From Pseudomonadota bacterium (GTDB lineage: Bacteria; Pseudomonadota; Gammaproteobacteria; Burkholderiales; Burkholderiaceae_B), in assembly GCA_023389155.1 (NCBI GenBank), contig JAEWEV010000035.1:62001-126000 (forward strand): a DNA stretch of 64,000 nucleotides, in the 5' to 3' direction. Positions 1 to 8,214 of this stretch are shown one piece after another. Made by a program: the position numbers and the translations under genes. The notes below the pieces were generated by a model that saw nothing but the letters and a program-made list of their open reading frames with translations, had not been told where the DNA came from and did no database searches. Position 1 is the stretch's first letter; each line of letters begins with the position of its first letter.

Positions 1-4
1 TTTG

Positions 5-40
5 TGGATTGCGGTTGTGACTTGGATTGCAGTTGTGGTT
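5..40. repeat. imperfect 18-bp direct repeat downstream of dtd
   Basis: Two adjacent copies (5-22 and 23-40) start TGGATTGC and share 15 of 18 bases. The second copy overlaps the dtd stop codon. The array may continue left of the window, so its full length cannot be judged. Confidence 0.5.
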
Positions 41-488
41 ATTTGTCACGACTGTCCAGCATGATCGTTACCGGTCCATCGTTGACAAGCGACACTTTCA
101 TGTCGGCACCGAAAACACCCACCGGCACCGGTTTTCCCAGTTCCTGCGACAGTTTCTGGACGAATCGGTCAAAGTATGGTCGGGCAAATTCCGGTCGCGC
201 CGCGCCGATATAGGACGGTCGATTTCCCTTGCGCGTCTCAGCCATCAAGGTGAACTGGCTGACCGCCAGAATGTCTGCTCCCACATCCCGGACCGAAAAA
301 TTCATTACGTTTTTATCATCATTGAAAATACGCAGAGACAGTGTCTTGCGCACCAGATAATCCGCATCCTGCGCCTGATCATCCACTGCGACACCCACCA
401 GCAAGAGCAGACCAGCAGAAATACTGGCAATCTCAGCGCCTTCGACCGTTACCGAAGCCTGCCTGACCCGCTGCACCAACACCTTCAT
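39..488 (-). CDS. dtd: D-aminoacyl-tRNA deacylase
   Basis: Hydrolyses D-amino acids (and glycine mischarged on tRNA-Ala) from tRNA in the cytoplasm, acting as a chirality proofreader. The 149 residues match the usual family length of about 145-150. The SQFTL motif is at residues 77-81. The NDGPVT segment at 136-141 carries the Gly-cisPro pair that the family uses to reject L-amino acids. The start lies only 3 bp after the stop of the upstream cupin gene, so the two are probably co-transcribed as the last genes of the operon that runs down from about 6.2 kb. Confidence 0.95.
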   Translation of the reverse strand: MKVLVQRVRQASVTVEGAEIASISAGLLLLVGVAVDDQAQDADYLVRKTLSLRIFNDDKNVMNFSVRDVGADILAVSQFTLMAETRKGNRPSYIGAARPEFARPYFDRFVQKLSQELGKPVPVGVFGADMKVSLVNDGPVTIMLDSRDK

Positions 489-491
489 GAT

Positions 492-932
492 TCAGATATG
501 CTCCAGTGTTTCTGTCGGAAACGCGGCAGGCGAAACCATTTCGAGCATTTCCAGATCGGCGCTATGACGAATTTCGCGATGACGGATACCCGGCGGCTGA
601 TAGACTGAGTCGCCTTTCTGCAAGCGGACTGTACCTGTCGTCTCGTACTCGAACTCGACCCAGCCCTGCAAAACATAGACAAACTGAAAATCCAGTCGAT
701 GCAGGTGGGGCACTCCCGATGCCTCATGATCTGCCAGCGCACGGATAACATGTACTGAAAAAGTGCCACCTGTCGCGTCGGCTACACCCAAATCGCGGTA
801 TTCAAAAAACTCCCGCAGACCGCGGTCGAATGAAGCATCTTTCAGATGTGATACGACCGCGCCTGGGCAGGGTGCCCGATCGGCGATCTGATCAGCGGGA
901 TGATCTCGTGTGGGATGATGAGCGACAGGCAT
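492..932 (-). CDS. cupin-domain protein
   Basis: A single-domain cupin of 146 residues. The first cupin motif is HLH at residues 76-78 followed by a glutamine where glutamate is usual. The second motif has GDSVYQPPGIRH at 107-118. Together they make a plausible His-based metal site in a beta-barrel. An in-frame start lies further upstream (1019), but the ATG at 932 is preferred because AAGGA precedes it at good spacing and the extra N-terminus does not look like cupin. The gene ends 3 bp before dtd. The substrate is unknown. It could be a small dioxygenase or isomerase, or a non-enzymatic binding protein of the catabolic operon. Confidence 0.75.
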   Translation of the reverse strand: MPVAHHPTRDHPADQIADRAPCPGAVVSHLKDASFDRGLREFFEYRDLGVADATGGTFSVHVIRALADHEASGVPHLHRLDFQFVYVLQGWVEFEYETTGTVRLQKGDSVYQPPGIRHREIRHSADLEMLEMVSPAAFPTETLEHI

Positions 933-1055
933 GATGATTTTTCCTTCATTGCGCCAGGCAGGGTTGTCTCGGTATTCTTCGGATTGTAACGCCATTGCCG
1001 CAAACAAGGGCAAATGCAACCGTAGAATCGCCGCCTGCCGTCTGCCGCGATCGCG

Positions 1056-1997
1056 TCAGTAGCCGGTATCCCTGGCCACTTCGCCGCTGATCGCTTTCCC
1101 TTTCAGCGCATCCTGCAGTTTGTCATGTATCTGTCTGATGGCCATCACATGGTTTGTGGGGCCGGAAATGTGCGGCGTCAGTGTAATGGCCGGGTGTGTC
1201 CAGAACGGATGCTCTGCCGGCAACGGTTCCTCTCGCGCCACATCCAGCACGGCACGGGACAGATGGCCGTTATCCAGTAGCGTGATCAGGTCTTCCTCAA
1301 CCAGATGTTCACCCCTGCCAATATTCATCAATACTGCTCCGCGCGGCAAATGGCCCAGACTGTCACGATTCAGGATATCGCGTGTTTGCCCGGTCAGGGG
1401 CAGGACATTGATCAGCACTGAACTGGTCGCCAGAAACGCCGCGAATTGACCTTCGCCGTGAAAACTCTGAATGCCTGGAAGATTCTTGGGACTGCGCGAC
1501 CAGCCCTGTACCGGATAGTCGAGGCCCTGTAATACCTGTGCAATGCGCGAACCAATCACGCCCAATCCCATGACACCAATGACGGGATTCTGTATGGGTG
1601 TCTGCTGCGCCGACTGCCACAACCGCTCTGCCCTGTTCTGCTCGTAAGCCGCAAACTTGCGTGTGATGCCCGACAGATAATGCACGACATACTCGGTCAT
1701 GGGATTGGCAAGTCCGGCATCTTCCAGGCGAATAATGCGCGTGTCCGCAGGAATATCCGGCTGGCGCAGAATCGCATCGACCCCGGCGCCCATATTAAAG
1801 ATCAGATCAAGCGAGCGATAGTGCGTAAAGAGTTCCGCCGGCGGCCGCCAGACGATCGCAGCACGCACATCCCTGGAACCGGCAAGTTCCTGAGGATCAA
1901 AGACATGCGCGTTCAGGTCAGGAAAATGCTGCTCAATGACAGCCAGCCATTTCCTTGCGGCTGCGGTGCTTTCAGATGCGAGTACAACGGGTATCAT
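1056..1997 (-). CDS. D-2-hydroxyacid dehydrogenase, GhrA-like (glyoxylate/hydroxypyruvate reductase)
   Basis: An NAD(P)-dependent enzyme of the D-isomer 2-hydroxyacid dehydrogenase family, 313 residues, which is the usual length for the short GhrA branch. The Rossmann motif GLGVIG is at residues 144-149. The catalytic triad positions are visible as Arg228 (in NIGRG), Glu257 and His276 (in TPHISGP). Family members reduce glyoxylate or hydroxypyruvate; the real substrate here is not determined by sequence. It follows an FAD-dependent oxidase gene by 55 bp. This suggests, as inference, that it reduces a 2-oxoacid released by that oxidase. Confidence 0.85.
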   Translation of the reverse strand: MIPVVLASESTAAARKWLAVIEQHFPDLNAHVFDPQELAGSRDVRAAIVWRPPAELFTHYRSLDLIFNMGAGVDAILRQPDIPADTRIIRLEDAGLANPMTEYVVHYLSGITRKFAAYEQNRAERLWQSAQQTPIQNPVIGVMGLGVIGSRIAQVLQGLDYPVQGWSRSPKNLPGIQSFHGEGQFAAFLATSSVLINVLPLTGQTRDILNRDSLGHLPRGAVLMNIGRGEHLVEEDLITLLDNGHLSRAVLDVAREEPLPAEHPFWTHPAITLTPHISGPTNHVMAIRQIHDKLQDALKGKAISGEVARDTGY

Positions 1998-2052
1998 GCC
2001 AAAAACCTTTTCTAATTCAAATGCAATAATCAGTTAACAATATCATGATCGT

Positions 2053-3345
2053 TCAGGTCCGACTATCCAGATAGCGGTACCAGTTGATCAGCGCGCCCAC
2101 ATACAGTCTGCGAAGGCCATAGAACGGCAGGCGACGCACGGGTGAAAAGTCTACGGGCAGTTCGTCTTCCCTGCCGGTTTGCAGATAGGCTGCAATTGCC
2201 TTGCCCATGGCAGTCTGCAATCCGATGCCCCGTCCCTGACAACCTATGTTCAGAATCAAGCCCGGTTCCGGCTGATGCAGATGCGGCATATAGTCCTGAG
2301 TGACCGAGACCCTTCCGCACCAGTAATATTCAAAGGGAATATCCTTGAGTTGCGGATAAAGCAGTATGATCGCTTTCTTGAGATGATCCCAGTCTTCTTT
2401 TCCACGGGGTTCGCGAAATGGTCCGCGCCCCCCCATCAGGAATCTGCCGGTATGATCCTTTCGAAAATACAGCAACAGATTGCGTGTGTCAGAGACGGGT
2501 TGCCCTTGCGGCAGAATGGAGGCCGCGATATCAGCAGGCAGGGGCGCAGTGGCAACCTGATAGGTGTTGGGGTCAACTACGGTTTCTTTCAGATCCTTCC
2601 AGATTCCGTCGCTGTAAGCATTGGTACAAACCACGACGCGACGCGCCCTGACCTGATGACCTGCTTTTACCGTTACCTCCCAGCCACTGCCCTGCTTTCG
2701 TATGGATTGTACAGGCGTACCGGTATGCACCGGGACGCCTGACTCAATGGTGACACGTGCCAGCTCGCGAACATAGCTTAAAGGCTGCAGCGAACCGCCA
2801 CGCTCATCGAACCAGCCTCCATGATACTGATCCGTGCCCAGCAGGTCGGCGACTTCGCTTCGCGACAGGGGCCGGACTGGCGCGCCCTGTTTCTGCCAGT
2901 CCGCAACTCGCTTTTGCACAATTTCCAATGCTGCGCGGGAATGCGCCGGTTGAATCCAGCCGTTACGCGTGTGTGGAACATTCAGTTCGTATGCATCAAT
3001 TAGCGAAAACACAGTCCGCACCGTGGCATCAGCAAAATCGATGAGCCTGCGCCCCCTTTCGGGTCCATATGTGCTGGTGAGTTCCGCAGGATCTTTTTTC
3101 AGGCCGGGCACCAGCTGGCCACCATTACGGCCCGACCCGCCAAAGCCGATCTCCTTCGCATCCAGCACCATGCATGCGGTACCGGCCTGCGCCAGATGCA
3201 GCGCCGTACTCAGGCCCGCGTAACCGGCACCGATAACCAGGGTATCGGTCTCGGCAGCCCCGGTCAGCGGGCTGGTTGCCGGTGCCGCCACGGCGGTGTC
3301 GTACCAAAGAGCGGGCGCCAGCGGAAACCGGGTTTCTGGAAACAT
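2053..3345 (-). CDS. FAD-dependent oxidoreductase, DAO family (PuuB/OrdL-like)
   Basis: A 430-residue flavoprotein of the D-amino-acid oxidase superfamily. The dinucleotide-binding motif VIGAGYAGLS is at residues 37-46 and the conserved SGRNGG element, typical of PuuB/OrdL-like amine oxidases, is at 71-76. A glycine-rich C-terminal segment (NIGCQGRGIG) closes the FAD site. Known relatives oxidise gamma-glutamylputrescine or other secondary amines to an aldehyde or oxoacid, ammonia and H2O2. It sits 30 bp after the ABC ATPase gene, so its substrate is probably what that transporter imports. The exact compound cannot be read from the sequence. Confidence 0.85.
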   Translation of the reverse strand: MFPETRFPLAPALWYDTAVAAPATSPLTGAAETDTLVIGAGYAGLSTALHLAQAGTACMVLDAKEIGFGGSGRNGGQLVPGLKKDPAELTSTYGPERGRRLIDFADATVRTVFSLIDAYELNVPHTRNGWIQPAHSRAALEIVQKRVADWQKQGAPVRPLSRSEVADLLGTDQYHGGWFDERGGSLQPLSYVRELARVTIESGVPVHTGTPVQSIRKQGSGWEVTVKAGHQVRARRVVVCTNAYSDGIWKDLKETVVDPNTYQVATAPLPADIAASILPQGQPVSDTRNLLLYFRKDHTGRFLMGGRGPFREPRGKEDWDHLKKAIILLYPQLKDIPFEYYWCGRVSVTQDYMPHLHQPEPGLILNIGCQGRGIGLQTAMGKAIAAYLQTGREDELPVDFSPVRRLPFYGLRRLYVGALINWYRYLDSRT

Positions 3346-3375
3346 GACATATCCTTGATTACAATTGCAATAAAA

Positions 3376-4107
3376 TCAGAATGGATGCAGGACCCTTTTC
3401 AGGAAATCCTGGGTGCGGGGATGCTGTGGTGCGTTCAGGATATCAGTTGCCTTGCCCTCTTCAACAATCACACCCTGGTCGAAGAACAACACTCGATTGG
3501 CAACCTCTTTGGCAAACGCCATTTCATGTGTCACCACGATCATTGTCATTCCGGCATGCGCCATATCGGCCATGACGGTCAATACTTCGCCTACCAGTTC
3601 GGGGTCCAGTGCCGAAGTCGGCTCGTCAAACAGAATGGCCTGTGGCTCCATGGCGAGGGCGCGTGCAATGGCGACGCGCTGCTGCTGCCCGCCTGACAAC
3701 TGCTGCGGATAGGAAGCCAGTTTGTCGGCAAGGCCAACCTTTTCAAGATATCGCGTGGCCGCATCCCGCGCCTCGTTGCGAGCGATTCCCTTGACGTAGA
3801 TCGGCCCTTCCATGACATTTTCCAGCGCAGTGCGATGAGGAAACAGATTGAAGCGCTGAAACACCATGGCGACTTCCTGGCGAATCTGACGCAGGTGACT
3901 GCTCTTGCGATCTACCAGTTTATCGTCGATATGGATTGCACCTTCTTCATAGCTCTCCAGGCCGTTGATACAACGAAGGATGGTCGATTTGCCCGATCCC
4001 GAAGGGCCGACAATACACACTACCTCGCCATCCTCTACCGTTGCATCCACACCGCGCAAAACATGGTTGTGGCCAAACCGCTTATGCACATTCTCTAGTT
4101 TGATCAT
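3376..4107 (-). CDS. polar amino-acid ABC transporter ATP-binding protein (GlnQ/HisP type)
   Basis: The energising subunit of a polar amino-acid importer, 243 residues. Walker A (GPSGSGKST) is at residues 34-42, the LSGGQ signature at 137-141, Walker B (ILFDE) at 158-162 and the switch histidine near 194. The start is the ATG at 4107, which overlaps the permease stop in an ATGA arrangement and so implies translational coupling. An upstream in-frame start at 4161 would lie inside the permease gene and has no domain support. Confidence 0.93.
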   Translation of the reverse strand: MIKLENVHKRFGHNHVLRGVDATVEDGEVVCIVGPSGSGKSTILRCINGLESYEEGAIHIDDKLVDRKSSHLRQIRQEVAMVFQRFNLFPHRTALENVMEGPIYVKGIARNEARDAATRYLEKVGLADKLASYPQQLSGGQQQRVAIARALAMEPQAILFDEPTSALDPELVGEVLTVMADMAHAGMTMIVVTHEMAFAKEVANRVLFFDQGVIVEEGKATDILNAPQHPRTQDFLKRVLHPF

Positions 4108-4757
4108 GCTTTCTTCGTCCGTTTTTCCAGATACTTGACCAGGAAAATAAGTGGCATGCACATTACCAGATACATCACCGCCACCATGGTAAACACTGTG
4201 ATATTGTCAAAATTGGAGGTCGCCAGCAACTTGCCCTGCATGGCCAGTTCAGCCACGGTAATGGTCGAGGCCTGAGACGAGTCCTTGAGCATCATGATCA
4301 TGGTATTGCCATACGGCGGCAGGGTGATTCGCACCGCCTGAGGCAGAATCACACGCCGCATCATGGTTGCCCACGTCATGCCCATGGATTGTGACGCTTC
4401 AACCTGCCCGTGATCGATCGCCTCGATGCCCGCACGGAAATTTTCTGACTGATAGGCCGAATACGCGACGCCCAGTCCAAGGATGGAAGCCTGGATCGCA
4501 TTGACGTCGATGCCGATATCCGGAAAAACGAAATACACATAGAACAGGATAACGATGATTGGAATGCCACGAATGATATTGACTGCGCTCTCGCTCAGCC
4601 AGGCAAGCCAGCGTATGCCCGAACTGCGCATGAGTGCCCAGATCATTCCGAGCACCGTGGACAGCAGCAGAGAGCCAGCCGTCACAATCAGCGTCGCCTT
4701 GACCCCCTGCATAAGCACGGGAAAATATTGAACAATGCGTACCGACAATTCATCCAT
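4104..4757 (-). CDS. polar amino-acid ABC transporter permease (HisM/GlnP type)
   Basis: An inner-membrane permease of 217 residues with about five hydrophobic segments, the first near residues 15-43. The EAA loop lies in the second half ([21 protein letters not shown]) and contacts the ATPase. Only one permease gene is present, so the transporter probably uses a homodimer, as some GlnP-type systems do. The gene overlaps the ATPase gene by 4 bp and lies 75 bp after the binding-protein gene. Confidence 0.93.
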   Translation of the reverse strand: MDELSVRIVQYFPVLMQGVKATLIVTAGSLLLSTVLGMIWALMRSSGIRWLAWLSESAVNIIRGIPIIVILFYVYFVFPDIGIDVNAIQASILGLGVAYSAYQSENFRAGIEAIDHGQVEASQSMGMTWATMMRRVILPQAVRITLPPYGNTMIMMLKDSSQASTITVAELAMQGKLLATSNFDNITVFTMVAVMYLVMCMPLIFLVKYLEKRTKKA

Positions 4758-4832
4758 ATGAAACCATTACTCCTGTCCTTATTGGCCGCGGCAAGACGGC
4801 ATCAGCATGGCGCACCCACGTGAACCACCGCA

Positions 4833-5585
4833 TTATTTTTCAAGTTTCCATTTTTTGAGAATGGAAGCAATGGTGCCGTCTGCCTTCAATGCGTCGATCG
4901 CCGTATTGAGTGTCTGCTGCAGTTCCGTCTCGCCCTTGCGGGTGATCAGACCCAGGTCACGAACGACAACGGGCTTGTAGCTTTCCACCATGTGTACGCC
5001 TTTGAACATATTGTTGGTCAGATAGGCTGCGGCAATGGGCTGATCCACCAACACCGCCTGAACCCGACCTTTTTCCAGATCACGCATCATGTCTGTCGAT
5101 GCTTCGTACAGTTTTATGTCTGTAATACCAGCCTGCTGTGCAGGGGCGATATAAGCGGTGCCAATCTGGATGCCAACGGTCTTGTCCTTGAGCTCCTCAA
5201 GTGCGGTGTAATTCGTCTTATCGCTTTCAGGTACGACCAGCCCCTCTCCATAACTAAAAATGGTGTTGGTGTAATCAATGATTTTTGCGCGCTCGTCCGT
5301 CTTGATCATGGCGGCTGAAATAATATCAATCCGTTTTGACTGCAGCGATCCGATCAGCGCCGAGAATACCATGGGGCTGATTTCATAGGTAAATCCGGCC
5401 TTCCTGGAAACGGCGTCAATCACGTCAACCATGACACCTGCAATTTTCCCGGACTTGGCATCCAGATAGGTGAACGGCATGCCGGTAGGTGTAGAGCCGA
5501 CTTTGTAGTTATCTGCCGCCAACGCAGCCGACGTATTGAGACAAGCGGCCAGCATGCAAACAGACAGTATTTTTTTCATTCCCAT
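4833..5585 (-). CDS. polar amino-acid ABC transporter substrate-binding protein (SBP_bac_3)
   Basis: A periplasmic ligand-binding protein of 250 residues that delivers substrate to the permease. The start at 5585 is chosen because AGGAG precedes it at good spacing and a clear signal peptide follows; the longer frame upstream runs into the regulator gene. The body has the family pattern, starting YKVGSTPTGMPFTYLDAK, with an extended two-lobe fold. The signal peptide contains LAAC at residues 12-15, which fits a lipobox, but ALAAD downstream also fits ordinary signal peptidase cleavage, so anchoring is uncertain. The gene starts 10 bp after the regulator gene. Confidence 0.9.
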   Translation of the reverse strand: MGMKKILSVCMLAACLNTSAALAADNYKVGSTPTGMPFTYLDAKSGKIAGVMVDVIDAVSRKAGFTYEISPMVFSALIGSLQSKRIDIISAAMIKTDERAKIIDYTNTIFSYGEGLVVPESDKTNYTALEELKDKTVGIQIGTAYIAPAQQAGITDIKLYEASTDMMRDLEKGRVQAVLVDQPIAAAYLTNNMFKGVHMVESYKPVVVRDLGLITRKGETELQQTLNTAIDALKADGTIASILKKWKLEK

Positions 5586-5595
5586 GACATTTCTC

Positions 5596-6219
5596 CTATT
5601 CCTTTTCGGATTTGGTAATAACCCACAGTACACATGTGTCCTGTTCGGTTGGATTGTTCCACTTGCGTGGCATATCACTCGTATAGCAAAACGTGTCGCC
5701 CTCTTCGAGTCTGACAAAACGATTGTCGAACCACAATTGCAACTGGCCATACACGACCAGTCCGCTGATTTCACCACTGCGAGTGGTAATCCATTCATCC
5801 CCTGAACTTCCCCCAGGCTGGATAATGGCCTGGTAAAGGTCTACCGAGCGACATCGCGGCGGAGTGATGATTTTCTTGATAATTTTTTTGTCGGTCATCA
5901 CGACCTGTTTGTGCGAGGCTGCCCGCGCGATCCAGCCATCAGTCTGCTCGTCGGTATATTCGGTGTTGCTCAGCAGATCACCAAGCGAAATATTCAATGC
6001 CCCCGATATCCGGTTCAGCATATTGACGGTCGGTGATGTCATGCCGCGTTCAATTTGGCTGAGCGAGCCAATAGATATCTCGGCCTTGCGCGCCACCTGC
6101 TCCAGCGAAAGGCCCTGCCCGCGCCGAATGTCGCGCAACTGCTGGCCCAGCCAGAAGTCGACGAAAGAAACAATTTTCCCGGTAAATCTGGATCCGGATG
6201 CTGGCGTAACGGTGTCCAT
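5596..6219 (-). CDS. XRE-family regulator with C-terminal cupin domain (PuuR-like architecture)
   Basis: A 207-residue transcription factor. A helix-turn-helix of the XRE type covers about residues 24-78 (QLRDIRRGQGLSLEQVARKA, then SLSQIERG) and a cupin ligand-sensing barrel covers about 125-200. The same architecture is found in PuuR and other regulators of amine or amino-acid catabolism. The ATG at 6219 has GGTGGAG in front of it; a longer frame to 6441 is not supported. It is the first gene of the operon, and paired palindromes 31-57 bp before its start could be its own operator. Ligand and target are inferred, not shown. Confidence 0.85.
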   Translation of the reverse strand: MDTVTPASGSRFTGKIVSFVDFWLGQQLRDIRRGQGLSLEQVARKAEISIGSLSQIERGMTSPTVNMLNRISGALNISLGDLLSNTEYTDEQTDGWIARAASHKQVVMTDKKIIKKIITPPRCRSVDLYQAIIQPGGSSGDEWITTRSGEISGLVVYGQLQLWFDNRFVRLEEGDTFCYTSDMPRKWNNPTEQDTCVLWVITKSEKE

Positions 6220-6249
6220 GATCTCCACCCAATGAGCCGTTATATCGAA

Positions 6250-6276
6250 AATGAAATTTTCATTATTATGAATAAT
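6250..6276. promoter_or_regulatory. two overlapping AT-rich palindromes, possible operator of the XRE-cupin gene
   Basis: AATGAAA and TTTCATT (6250-6264) form a perfect inverted repeat around one base. ATTATT and AATAAT (6262-6276) form a second one around ATG. They lie 31-57 bp upstream of the regulator start, a suitable position for autorepression. Binding by the adjacent regulator is inference. Confidence 0.4.
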
Positions 6277-6457
6277 ATACACATTTGAAATATTCAACGA
6301 GGGGGATAACCCTAGGAATAAGTACGCCACGCGGTGATCAGATGAATAAAGGACGGTCCGGGAAACGAGTGAAATGTCGGCTACGAAAAATATCACAGTT
6401 GTGCATTCGACACCCCTTAGGAACCAGGGGTCGCGGACCATGAATTTGCGCTAACAC

Positions 6458-6581
6458 TGACGAAATATTGGGATTGAGCGCAAACGTATCGGGATTGAGT
6501 GTCGGCGTAGGGAATTGATGTGATGACGTATCGGGTCTATCTGACAATCATCGGGATGAAGTGAGGATATATCGATAGGTT
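6458..6581. repeat. degenerate 20-21 bp tandem repeat array, six units
   Basis: Units begin at 6458, 6479, 6500, 6521, 6542 and 6562, the first four spaced by 21 bp and the last two units 20 bp long. A loose consensus is TGA-GACGTATCGGGATTGAG. The first two units share GGGATTGAG exactly and the later ones diverge. Multiple short terminal repeats of about this size are known at the ends of IS21-family elements, so an IS21-type relic is one explanation. A multi-site protein-binding region is another. Confidence 0.55.
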
Positions 6582-6860
6582 AGTATCAGCGCGGCATCAG
6601 CATTTTGAGAATCTTCCGGCATCGGGTCGGTGCGCGGGAAACCAGTAGCATTCAGAGGCACGAAATCATGCCACATGCAATACCTGCCCTCAAGCTGCGC
6701 CAGGGATTGCCATCGGCACAATTGAATTGAAAAATCTCAGGACACTTGCGCTTTTCGCATAAGCGACCTGACGGTGCTGTCATGCTCTCACACCATGCAA
6801 GGCACGATCACGCAACGCCCTGAGTAACTGAAGCGGTCAATCAGGGCATAAGGTCAGCGA

Positions 6861-8054
6861 TTATCCGGCCTTTGAAGCAAGATAGGTTTCGGCGAGACGT
6901 ATCCAGTAGCTCGCGCCGATGGGAATCAGCCTATCGTTAAAATCATAACTGGGATTGTGCAGCATGCAGGGACCCAGGCCGTGATCGGGCTCGCGATGGT
7001 TGCCGTCGCCATTGCCAAGGAATACATAGCTGCCGGGCCGCTCACGCAGAAAGAATGAAAAGTCTTCCGAGGGCATGACCTGCACATTTTCACGAACCAT
7101 ATCGGCGCTTTTGTCACCGTAAAGCGATTCCATGACCCGGCGGCAGAACTCGGTCTCATCAGGAGTGTTAACCAGTGGGGGGTAGCGGCGATCAAAATCG
7201 ACTTCGCAGGTGCAGCCAAAGCTTTCCGCAATCTGGCCTGCGATCTCACGCATGCGTTGTTCGATCAGATCGATAACCTCGTCGGAAAAACAGCGCACCG
7301 CACCACCCAGCCATCCCCCATCAGGAATGACATTATTGGCCGATCCGACATGAATTTGCGTGATCGAAAGCACAGCGGGATCAATTGGACGAACCGAGCG
7401 TGACACGATCGTCTGCAGGGCCGTGGCAATCTGGGCAATGGCAGGAACGGGATCTGCGCAGTCAGCCGGGGCAGCTGCATGGCCGCCCTTGCCCGATACG
7501 GTGATTCTAAAAACATTGCTCGAAGCCATCAACGGCCCGCTACGGTAGCCGAACGCGCCTTCAGGCAATCCTGGCCAATTATGCATGCCGAAAATAGCGT
7601 CGCACGGAAACCGATCAAGCAAACCATCGTCAAGCATGGCTTTGGCACCTGCCGCCCCTTCTTCGGCGGGCTGAAATATGAGATGAACCGTTCCGTCGAA
7701 ATTTCGTGTTTCATTAAGGTAACGGGCTGCGGTGAGAAGCATGGTCGTATGACCGTCATGGCCGCAACCGTGCATCTTGCCATCGTGAGTAGAGCGATGC
7801 GCGAAATGATTTTCTTCCTGCATGGGCAACGCGTCCATGTCGGCGCGCAGGCCAATGGATTTGCCCGAATCGCCCGCCGTGATAGTGGCAACAATGCCGG
7901 TTTTGCCGATGCCCGTCTCATGGGGAATACCCCATTCCTTCAATTTGCCGGAAATAACCTGAGCGGTTCGGTTTTCTTCATAGGCCAGCTCGGGATGGGC
8001 ATGAATATCCCTGCGAACATCGACCATTTCCTGAAGATACTTGATTTCTAACAT
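6861..8054 (-). CDS. M20-family amidohydrolase (HipO-like aminoacylase)
   Basis: A zinc amidohydrolase of 397 residues that would cleave N-acyl amino acids (hippurate-like substrates). HAHPEL is at residues 18-23, the metal-binding HGCGHDGH at 95-102 (Cys97, His99), the QPAEEG glutamates at 131-132 and a further histidine at 158. A C-terminal LHNPSYDFND segment supplies the last conserved histidine. The start at 8054 matches the usual family N-terminus; ATG at 8084 is an alternative. It stands alone between two gaps but is oriented like the transport operon downstream, so a link to amino-acid scavenging is plausible, not proven. Confidence 0.9.
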   Translation of the reverse strand: MLEIKYLQEMVDVRRDIHAHPELAYEENRTAQVISGKLKEWGIPHETGIGKTGIVATITAGDSGKSIGLRADMDALPMQEENHFAHRSTHDGKMHGCGHDGHTTMLLTAARYLNETRNFDGTVHLIFQPAEEGAAGAKAMLDDGLLDRFPCDAIFGMHNWPGLPEGAFGYRSGPLMASSNVFRITVSGKGGHAAAPADCADPVPAIAQIATALQTIVSRSVRPIDPAVLSITQIHVGSANNVIPDGGWLGGAVRCFSDEVIDLIEQRMREIAGQIAESFGCTCEVDFDRRYPPLVNTPDETEFCRRVMESLYGDKSADMVRENVQVMPSEDFSFFLRERPGSYVFLGNGDGNHREPDHGLGPCMLHNPSYDFNDRLIPIGASYWIRLAETYLASKAG

Positions 8055-8214
8055 ATTGTGTTCCGGAGATTCCAATATAGTCATGATAATCCGGTTTATG
8101 CGAACTGGCAAAGCAGCTTTACCTTTTCCGCAATAAACCTGAGCACAGACATCCGGAGACCGAACCGAAACAATCGGTACAGGGTCAACCCCTCAGGAAA
8201 AATGCGCCAGAACG

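Larger units (their letters stand above)
6220..6860. other. 641-bp gene-free region between the regulator and the amidohydrolase
   Basis: No convincing coding sequence is present. The region holds the palindromes next to the regulator, a short inverted repeat (ACCCCT/AGGGGT, 6412-6431) and the degenerate tandem repeat array at 6458-6581. The rest (6590-6860) shows no recognisable gene or RNA. Repetitive termini and absence of genes suggest decayed mobile DNA, but no transposase fragment was identified. Confidence 0.6.

Noticed and set aside
6338..6547. 69-residue minus-strand frame in the gene-free gap
   Set aside because: It runs through the tandem repeats; its repeated LNPD/LNPN segments reflect the DNA repeats and there is no ribosome-binding site.
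6458..6581. CRISPR array
   Set aside because: Units are directly adjacent, without unique spacers, and no cas genes are present.
3376..8054. Assignment of the operon specifically to putrescine degradation (puu)
   Set aside because: No glutamylpolyamine synthetase, aldehyde dehydrogenase or gamma-Glu-GABA hydrolase is present, and the binding protein is of the amino-acid type, not PotF/PotD.
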